In this document: one piece after another, positions 1 through 5,174 of the stretch
How the letters are laid out: each line of letters starts with the position of its first letter
How positions within the stretch are numbered: the first letter of the stretch is position 1
Assembly (NCBI GenBank): GCA_021833045.1
Contig: JAKBGP010000151.1
Location: forward strand, 1-5,851
DNA length: 5,851 nucleotides
Reading direction: 5' to 3'
Origin: Thermoplasmata archaeon
GTDB lineage: Archaea; Thermoplasmatota; Thermoplasmata; Thermoplasmatales; Thermoplasmataceae
The notes under the pieces: model-generated
Databases searched by the model: none
Seen by the model: the letters and a program-made list of their open reading frames with translations, nothing else
What the model was told of the DNA's origin: nothing
Translations under genes and position numbers: made by a program

Positions 1-430
1 TGGCGTTCCTAAAGGTTAAAAAATAATCTGCAGCCATATTATATAGCTTCTCAGGAACAGAGAAGTTTTGTGTAAACTGGCTTCTTGTGATATAGTGGTG
101 ATAAAGACTACTGGAAGGATTAGAAATATCTGTTAGATAGCCTTCCAGTCTACTTTCATTCTGCAGTTTGAATGTAATCATTACATTCATTTCACCTTCA
201 TAATACCCTCCAGATATGTTTTTACCGGGACTTACTCTGTAAGGCAATTCGGTTCTGGGTCCCAGTTCACTGCAAAGAATCTTTCTCTCATTTTCCGTGA
301 AATTGGTATGGGCGGTACTGTTCATGCTGGCGCTCTGATTAGCTGATAATACTGTAAATGAGGAAAAAATCATAAGAATTACTATTCCAAGTGAAATAGC
401 AAATTTTTTTCTCTCCATTGATATAGACAT
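1..430 (-). CDS. S53 (sedolisin/kumamolisin-like) protease precursor, N-terminal part only
   Basis: The visible 143 residues are a signal peptide plus a propeptide. A basic stretch (ERKK, residues 6-9) leads into a hydrophobic segment at about 10-29 ending in a VLSA/NQS signal-cleavage-like site near residue 30. Residues 95-123 match the activation-domain pattern of pro-kumamolisin: a leucine-rich helix, then SNPSSSLYHHYITRSQF, the family's P-x-S-x-x-Y-x-x-Y-(L/I)-T signature. In this family the prodomain folds the secreted acid serine protease and is cleaved off at low pH; the catalytic Glu/Asp/Ser domain would lie left of base 1 and is not seen. ATG at 430 is chosen over the in-frame ATG at 418 because a TATA-like element lies 31 bases upstream and neither has a Shine-Dalgarno site. 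The role is probably extracellular protein degradation in an acidophile. The family call rests on the prodomain alone. Confidence 0.83.
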   Translation of the reverse strand, partial: MSISMERKKFAISLGIVILMIFSSFTVLSANQSASMNSTAHTNFTENERKILCSELGPRTELPYRVSPGKNISGGYYEGEMNVMITFKLQNESRLEGYLTDISNPSSSLYHHYITRSQFTQNFSVPEKLYNMAADYFLTFRNA

Positions 431-457
431 AACCCGGTTTTAATAGTGAAAAGACTG

Positions 458-465
458 ATAATAAA
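458..465 (-). promoter_or_regulatory. Putative TATA box of the S53 protease gene
   Basis: On the minus strand the sequence reads TTTATTAT, centred about 31-32 bases before the ATG at 430. With the usual archaeal TATA-to-start spacing of about 25-27 bases, transcription would begin only about five bases before that ATG, giving an almost leaderless mRNA. It is a weaker match than the permease and P450 boxes. Confidence 0.4.
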
Positions 466-499
466 CTTTCCCAATTATTCCCTAAGAGTAATTAGAATT

Positions 500-527
500 A
501 TGAATTGATTCATCAGCTATGGTAGCT
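500..527. repeat. Two adjacent short inverted repeats upstream of the protease promoter
   Basis: ATGAAT-tg-ATTCAT (500-513) and AGCTA-tgg-TAGCT (515-527) are perfect inverted repeats with 6-bp and 5-bp arms, separated by one base. They lie 35-62 bp upstream of the putative protease TATA box and downstream of the propeller gene. They could be regulator-binding sites or small hairpins in the 3' region of the propeller mRNA. Short palindromes also arise by chance in AT-rich DNA, so no function is assigned. The rest of the 431-655 gap shows three CATAAG copies (587-592, 598-603, 606-611), the last two forming the tandem CATAAGAC x2, but no gene. Confidence 0.35.
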
Positions 528-655
528 ATTGAGCATTTTTAATTTCAGACTAATTAAACTTGAATTAAAGAAAGTCTACGGTTTCGCATAAGCTTTACAT
601 AAGACCATAAGACATTGAAAATCATAGGTTATTAATTTTGGAATATCCAATTATT

Positions 656-3229
656 TTAGAGTTTATTCCTTGATCTTCTTTCCATCACTAAGTATATTAA
701 CAGCAAAAGAAGCAGTGAAATAAAAAGGAAGACTGAACCAATGACTATTTTTGGAAAGTAGTAAATACCATTATTTACAGACGGTTCTTTTACATAGATA
801 TAATGTTGTGTTCCGTGTACGAAAAATTCTAAGGGGAATCCAATTGAACCAGATGAAGAGTTAATTTCTACAGAAGCAAAATAACTGCCATTTGGAAGTT
901 GCATCTCTATAATATTTCCTTCAGACCTTTTAGATATATTATTTGTGCAAATGCTCCACGAATTCAGAGTCAAATTTCCAACTCTTTCAAATATGACTAT
1001 ATTAAACACTTTCTTAAACTTCACACTTAAGTTAGCTCCAGATTCACTGATGTTAACATTGCCTTCTATTGAGGAATTGTAAACCTTATTTGATGATTGA
1101 GCAGTATAAGAATATGAACCTTCTGGAACACACAAAAGGTATGTTGGGTTTGATATTGGACCCGAATGAATTGATGTGGTGAGGTTAAAGAACCATATTG
1201 TTCCCTTATATAACCCAGTTTCTGTTAATCTTAGGGGATATTCTGATTTGAGTTGGAGAATTGATATTGTACCCTGAGAAGGATCAGTAAACAAAATCTC
1301 CTTACTGTTGATAGAAAATGCAATGCATTCAAAATTAGAAGTTGATTTAATGTAATAGGCAGGAGATTTACTATCACTCTGAAAAATAAGTATTTCTCCG
1401 TTATAAGTCATATAGAAAACTTCACCTTTAGAAGGATTATTAAACAACATCCCTCCCAGCGAATTTTGTGTATTTATCTCAGTTAATTTACCGTTTGAAG
1501 GATTGAAAATAGTAAGTGAATGAGACCTGTTAGATATATACACCAGTCCATTTGCTTCGCAGTAAAGCACGTAATACGGTTCATTAATCAATATATTTCC
1601 TGTGCTGGTATTGGTCTTAGTAGTTGGAATTACATAAACCTTATTTTCCTGTTTATTTGCTATGAACAATTCGCCAGTTTTAGAATCATATGATAGGGAT
1701 GTTGCTCCTTTTCCTGTAAGGTATTGATAATCTACAATACCTGAGTTAGCCTTTATAATAGAGATATTCCCAGATAAATAATTGGAAACATAAGCTGTTC
1801 CATTAAACGGGTTAAAAGCTATATCTGTAGGATCATTACCCACTCTAACATTATAAAGAATTTTGTTTGTTAAGGGTGATATAACAGAAATAGTGTCTGA
1901 GATAGAATTAATAACATATATTTTTCTGTCAAAGGGATTAACTCTAATTAATTTTGGTGATAACTGCACTGGAATTATTGATACTATGTTGAAATTACTG
2001 CGATTTAAAATTAGAACATCATTCCTGAATTCCTGAGTAATATATATGTATCCATTTATTTCACAGTAAATTGCGGAATATGGTGAATAGGTCGTATTGA
2101 TAGTCTTTATTATGGAAAAAGTAGAAAAGTTCATAAAAGAAAGACTACATGAAACAAATTCATCAATGAAAATGATATTATATGAAGGAATGAGGGTAAA
2201 CGATACTGGAAAAGATGAGGCATTATACATATTTCCCATAGTCATTGTACTTAGGTTAAGATAGGAAAATGTGCTCGATATAGAATCAGAGAGGTATATT
2301 CTGTTGTTAAGGCTACAAAAGAACAGTTTTCCATCGAGTGGCGTTTGAATCTCATTACCCGAAATTAAAGTATTCCTATCAATACAAAGTATATCCGGTC
2401 CTGCCGCCGAGGATATATATAGCCTCCCGGTGTTAGTATCGCAGGTAATTCCACTTATTATTGCTCCTGTATTAATGATTTTTACAATTTTTTGAGAGCT
2501 AATATTTATTACACAGAGGCTCTCACTTTCATTTGTAATCGCGAACAAATATTCATTATTATCACTTACATAGCCATCCGTTGTGCCATATTTCGTGTGT
2601 ATTGAACTAACACCCTTGCAGTCTGTTGTATTAATAACCGATATATTCTTACTAAATTCATTAAATACATAGAGTCTCTGATCTGATGGATTCAGCACAA
2701 GCGAGTATGAATTTATGCCAACGGGTATATCTTTCACAGCCTTGTCTGTGGAAGGGTTCAATACCACAACATAATCATTACAGATGCTGGAAATAAAAAT
2801 TCTATTATTAATCTTAGAGTATACCATGCAAGAAGCGAGGGTATTAACAGGTATCTGTTTGACAATGCTCTTCGTGGAAGCATTTACAATACAAATACTA
2901 CTGGAAAATAGCTTTATTACGTAGATAAGATGATTTGTAGGATCATATATGGAATCATAGGGTTGCCTTACGTTTCCATGGTTACAGTAATACCCATTAA
3001 TCAAACTGTGATTTGTGAAAACATAAGTTTCTGAATTGTAATTACCGGATAGGTTTACTGGTTCATTCGAGGGTAGGTTTTTAATTATATCTGTTTGCGA
3101 GGCTGAATCAAGAGATACCGATCGGTTTTTATAGTTCTGAGGCTCCGTGGGAATCATTGTCGGTGCTAACATAAGAAATACAACAATAGAAATTAGTACT
3201 ATGATTAGTTTTTTTCTAAATCCCAGCAC
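656..3229 (-). CDS. Cell-surface YVTN-type beta-propeller protein with C-terminal membrane anchor
   Basis: This is an 857-residue membrane-anchored surface protein. RKK and a hydrophobic segment (residues 8-26) form a signal peptide or N-terminal anchor. From residue 95 to about 660 there are 14 repeats of about 42 residues; the clearest (430-492) read like NPFDRKIYVINSISDTISVI and FNPFNGTAYVSNYLSGNISI, the YVTN surface-propeller pattern. Two beta modules follow (664-740 and 741-814), then a membrane helix (about 823-848) with a basic tail (ERRSRNK), giving a type I topology. About 25 N-x-S/T sequons suggest heavy N-glycosylation. YVTN proteins of archaea are surface-layer or binding proteins; the ligand is unknown, and no catalytic motif is seen. 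Translation starts at GTG 3229: an in-frame TAA lies three codons upstream, the first ATG is only at residue 20, inside the hydrophobic segment, and a TATA-like element sits 26 bases upstream. The stop is TAA. The gene lies 143 bp after the permease, in the same direction. Confidence 0.88.
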   Translation of the reverse strand: MLGFRKKLIIVLISIVVFLMLAPTMIPTEPQNYKNRSVSLDSASQTDIIKNLPSNEPVNLSGNYNSETYVFTNHSLINGYYCNHGNVRQPYDSIYDPTNHLIYVIKLFSSSICIVNASTKSIVKQIPVNTLASCMVYSKINNRIFISSICNDYVVVLNPSTDKAVKDIPVGINSYSLVLNPSDQRLYVFNEFSKNISVINTTDCKGVSSIHTKYGTTDGYVSDNNEYLFAITNESESLCVINISSQKIVKIINTGAIISGITCDTNTGRLYISSAAGPDILCIDRNTLISGNEIQTPLDGKLFFCSLNNRIYLSDSISSTFSYLNLSTMTMGNMYNASSFPVSFTLIPSYNIIFIDEFVSCSLSFMNFSTFSIIKTINTTYSPYSAIYCEINGYIYITQEFRNDVLILNRSNFNIVSIIPVQLSPKLIRVNPFDRKIYVINSISDTISVISPLTNKILYNVRVGNDPTDIAFNPFNGTAYVSNYLSGNISIIKANSGIVDYQYLTGKGATSLSYDSKTGELFIANKQENKVYVIPTTKTNTSTGNILINEPYYVLYCEANGLVYISNRSHSLTIFNPSNGKLTEINTQNSLGGMLFNNPSKGEVFYMTYNGEILIFQSDSKSPAYYIKSTSNFECIAFSINSKEILFTDPSQGTISILQLKSEYPLRLTETGLYKGTIWFFNLTTSIHSGPISNPTYLLCVPEGSYSYTAQSSNKVYNSSIEGNVNISESGANLSVKFKKVFNIVIFERVGNLTLNSWSICTNNISKRSEGNIIEMQLPNGSYFASVEINSSSGSIGFPLEFFVHGTQHYIYVKEPSVNNGIYYFPKIVIGSVFLFISLLLLLLIYLVMERRSRNKL
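788..1240 (-). other. Tandem pair of PNGSY-type beta modules in the propeller protein
   Basis: Module 1 (residues 664-740) contains LTETGLYKGTIWFFNL and VPEGSYSYTA. Module 2 (741-814) contains FERVGNLTLNSWSI and LPNGSYFASV. The order E-x-G-L-x-x-G-x-x-W followed by about 25 residues and P-(E/N)-G-S-Y resembles a beta-sandwich module common in surface proteins of acidophilic archaea (recalled, not searched). Module 2 has lost part of the GL-x-x-G turn. They probably act as a stalk between the propellers and the membrane anchor. Confidence 0.6.
1250..2065 (-). other. Second predicted seven-bladed propeller (repeats 8-14)
   Basis: Repeat starts fall at residues 389, 430, 472, 514, 557, 598 and 639, each with a turn (NG, FDR, FNG, KTG, ANG, SKG, NSK), an aromatic/aliphatic strand (YIYIT, IYVIN, AYVSN, LFIAN, VYISN) and a second strand (ISVIS, ISIIK, VYVIP). 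Repeats 9 and 10 are the best preserved in the protein. The division into two propellers is inferred from 14 = 2 x 7, not seen directly. Confidence 0.6.
2066..2947 (-). other. First predicted seven-bladed propeller (repeats 1-7)
   Basis: Repeat starts are at residues 95, 137, 179, 221, 263, 305 and 347, exactly 42 residues apart, with strands such as LIYVI, RIFIS, RLYVF, YLFAI, RLYIS, RIYLS and IIFID. The repeats are more divergent from the YVTN consensus than those of the second half, but the spacing is strict. Confidence 0.6.
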
Positions 3230-3251
3230 TGCTGATTAAAGGAATTTAAAC

Positions 3252-3258
3252 TAATATA
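3252..3258 (-). promoter_or_regulatory. Putative TATA box of the propeller gene (leaderless option)
   Basis: TATATTA on the minus strand, preceded by a purine-rich AAGAAAAG that could serve as a TFB recognition element, is centred 26 bases before the GTG at 3229. This spacing would place the transcription start at the GTG itself. A second candidate, TTTATATT at 3272-3279, is a closer match to the archaeal TATA consensus but lies about 46 bases upstream, which would give a leader of about 20 bases. The sequence does not decide between them. The 3230-3372 gap otherwise holds no gene. Confidence 0.5.
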
Positions 3259-3372
3259 CTTTTCTTAGACCAATATAAAATTCATATTTTTCACATTGAA
3301 TAAGCTCATCATGCAGTAGGAGAGGCTATCTTTTCTTACAAACCAATTGTATTTCATATTATTTAGCCAGAT

Positions 3373-4923
3373 TCAAATTAAATTTGCAGTTTTTCTTGAA
3401 TACCTCCAAACTCCGACAGACATGAATATAATGGGAATTCCAATAGCAGAGAGTATTATGATTAAGGGGTCCATCCCCAGGAGACCCATATTATTAGTCA
3501 TTTTTAAACCAAGTAAAGGAGATGCGGAGAGATATTTATTAAGTTGAATATCACTCTCAAGCGGTATTATATCTCTAATGAAATTGTAATTTATTGCGTA
3601 TGAATTTAGTGGGGTTGTCAGATATGTCCCATCAGTTATTTGAATGCCAGAACCAGTAACGAAAAAGTATACTGATGCAAGGATGCTGATTAGGGGAAAG
3701 ATTGCCACAAAGAAGGTGTTTAAAAAACTATTCCTTTCTGAAGAATTAAAACTCCCTGCTAGAACATATATTGAGCAAATTGCAAGTGCTATTAAAATTT
3801 CCGTTATTCCAACATATATTAAATCTAGTGGGCTTAGGAATAAGCCATAGTAGAATTTCCAGAAGATATCTAATAGAAGAAATGAAACTGCAGATGCAAA
3901 AAGTATGAAAGATACAGAGGAAATAAAAGTTGCTAGTATGAACTGATATCTTTTTACTGGCAGAGATAGAAACTTATTGACAAGTTCTCTTTTCTGAAAA
4001 TAGGTGAACGATACAATTATGCACAGTGAAGAAAAGCTTATCATAAGAGCCAGTCCCACGTTGGAGTACGGACTGGCCGTGTTTTTATAAGCAAGAGGAG
4101 ACGAGTCCATCATAAGTCTTTCTGTAGAAGTTCCAAAGCGGAAATTACCGTAACCCTTAGTGTTAAGTGAAACAAGAAGTTGATAGTTTTTAATAGAGTA
4201 AATAACACCTGGAATTCCATCATGGACAATAGACACTTGCACTCCAGAATTATCTGGATTTTTTACCGTAACATTGAATTTACCACTCTGGGAAGGTAAA
4301 GTATAAAAAATTTCTGAAAGTCCATAATATCCAAGTTCGGAAGTTGGAAGTGTGTAGAAATAAATGGTTGAAATATGAGAATTTGCTGGATAGTCAGTTC
4401 TGTGAAAGTTGAAAAATATATCATTTTGAGTATTTGTATCATTTGGGATTGTGAATGAATTTATCTGGTAATTCTCCATAAAGATTTGATTCAAAGAAAT
4501 GTTTACGTATTGTTTAAGCCTTGAATATATAAGGTAGTCAATATGGGAAGTTTTGATATAGACCCTCCCTCCTTTATTGGTCACTGTGTTGTAAAATATT
4601 GAAGCACTGTTACCTAAATGATCGGAAGCTGGTACCCCCAAAACAATATATTCTGCTGAGATGTAAAAATTTACACCAGTGCTGTTTAATTCATCAAGAG
4701 AATTTCCTATCAAAACAAAACAAACTGTATTGTTGTTAATAATGGTATTATTCTGAGATTGGACATCTCCAAGAAAGTAGTTGTTTGATATATTTCTGGA
4801 AATTTCATTATTATCAAATGTAAACACCGGGACTAACAAGATGGAAGCAAATAGTATAACAAGTAAAATTCGAGGTTGCAAATTTCTTCTAAGAGCAATA
4901 ATTATTAACTTAGGGAAGGACAA
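3373..4923 (-). CDS. ABC-2-type transporter permease with large extracellular domain
   Basis: This 516-residue membrane protein has the layout of ABC-2 export permeases: a short cytosolic start with LRRNLQPR, helix 1 (about 17-36), an ectodomain (about 37-287), then five helices (about 289-307, 326-352, 368-391, 400-422, 485-505). The cytosolic loop YFQKRELVNKFLSLPVKRYQF (residues 308-328) is the typical ABC-2 'kr-x-l-x-x-x-LSLPV-x-R' coupling segment, and SPLLGLK lies before the last helix. The ectodomain carries seven N-x-S/T sequons (44, 58, 64, 80, 141, 161, 217). Such permeases need an ABC ATPase, and none is encoded here, so the substrate and partner are unknown. The start is TTG 4923: no ATG or GTG exists in frame back to the TAG at 4980-4978, a strong TATA box lies 26 bases upstream, and the N-terminus then matches the family. 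The stop is TGA. The propeller gene follows 143 bp downstream. Confidence 0.82.
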   Translation of the reverse strand: MSFPKLIIIALRRNLQPRILLVILFASILLVPVFTFDNNEISRNISNNYFLGDVQSQNNTIINNNTVCFVLIGNSLDELNSTGVNFYISAEYIVLGVPASDHLGNSASIFYNTVTNKGGRVYIKTSHIDYLIYSRLKQYVNISLNQIFMENYQINSFTIPNDTNTQNDIFFNFHRTDYPANSHISTIYFYTLPTSELGYYGLSEIFYTLPSQSGKFNVTVKNPDNSGVQVSIVHDGIPGVIYSIKNYQLLVSLNTKGYGNFRFGTSTERLMMDSSPLAYKNTASPYSNVGLALMISFSSLCIIVSFTYFQKRELVNKFLSLPVKRYQFILATFISSVSFILFASAVSFLLLDIFWKFYYGLFLSPLDLIYVGITEILIALAICSIYVLAGSFNSSERNSFLNTFFVAIFPLISILASVYFFVTGSGIQITDGTYLTTPLNSYAINYNFIRDIIPLESDIQLNKYLSASPLLGLKMTNNMGLLGMDPLIIILSAIGIPIIFMSVGVWRYSRKTANLI

Positions 4924-4944
4924 CGCTATAACATGAAAAATTAC

Positions 4945-4952
4945 TATATAAA
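4945..4952 (-). promoter_or_regulatory. TATA box of the permease gene
   Basis: TTTATATA on the minus strand is a near-ideal archaeal TATA box, centred 25.5 bases before the TTG at 4923. The predicted transcript therefore begins at or within a base or two of the start codon (leaderless). There is no Shine-Dalgarno sequence before the TTG, which fits. This site is the main support for the unusual start. Confidence 0.7.
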
Positions 4953-4958
4953 GCCCTA

Positions 4959-4967
4959 TGAGTTCAT
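4959..4967. repeat. Direct repeat TGAGTTCAT, copy 1
   Basis: An exact 9-bp match to 5114-5122 in the same orientation. This copy lies 7 bp upstream of the permease TATA box and overlaps the palindrome TTCATGAA (4963-4970). It could be an operator, but a 9-bp coincidence within 250 bp of AT-rich DNA is not rare. Confidence 0.3.
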
Positions 4968-5113
4968 GAAAGTTAATCTACAGGTAAGAAGAAATTAATA
5001 AATTCACACTAAAATTTCATTTAATATCATCAATAAAGACATTATCCCAAATTAAACTCAATGTACAATCACATATATTTAAAGCAAAAGCGTTAAATCA
5101 AGATAATACAAAC

Positions 5114-5122
5114 TGAGTTCAT
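5114..5122. repeat. Direct repeat TGAGTTCAT, copy 2
   Basis: Second copy of the 9-bp repeat, 22 bp upstream of the P450 TATA box. With copy 1 it flanks the divergent intergenic region between the permease and P450 promoters. The stretch between the copies (4968-5113) is AT-rich and contains no gene; it includes an unassigned TATA-like TATATTTAAA at 5074-5083. Confidence 0.3.
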
Positions 5123-5144
5123 AGCAGGCAATAAATGAAGATAA

Positions 5145-5152
5145 TTATAAAT
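5145..5152 (+). promoter_or_regulatory. TATA box of the P450 gene
   Basis: TTATAAAT, preceded by a purine-rich GAAGATAA that resembles a TFB recognition element, is centred 26.5 bases before the ATG at 5175. This predicts a leaderless mRNA and fits the lack of a Shine-Dalgarno site. Confidence 0.7.
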
Positions 5153-5174
5153 TCAGATCCAGTATTATGATAAT

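Noticed and set aside
638..650. TTGGA-ata-TCCAA hairpin just after the propeller stop codon as a terminator
   Set aside because: The stem is only 5 bp and no T-tract follows it on the minus strand; archaeal termination mainly needs T-runs, so the evidence is too weak.
656..3229. Propeller protein as an enzyme (for example a lactonase, quinoprotein or sialidase type)
   Set aside because: The 42-residue YVTN-type spacing and the lack of conserved acidic/His catalytic sets or Asp-box motifs favour a structural or binding propeller.
3347..3850. Two plus-strand open frames (3347-3547 and 3644-3850)
   Set aside because: All but the first 26 bases of the left one is antisense to the permease C-terminal half, which has clear membrane-helix patterning; no promoter or family signal supports the plus-strand frames.
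4958..5012. Small plus-strand ORFs beginning at ATGs in the divergent gap
   Set aside because: They close within about 10 codons (ATG AGT TCA TGA; a 10-codon frame from 4966) and have no promoter at the right distance.
5074..5083. TATATTTAAA as a further promoter
   Set aside because: The predicted start sites on either strand do not precede any gene start, and better-placed TATA boxes exist for both flanking genes.
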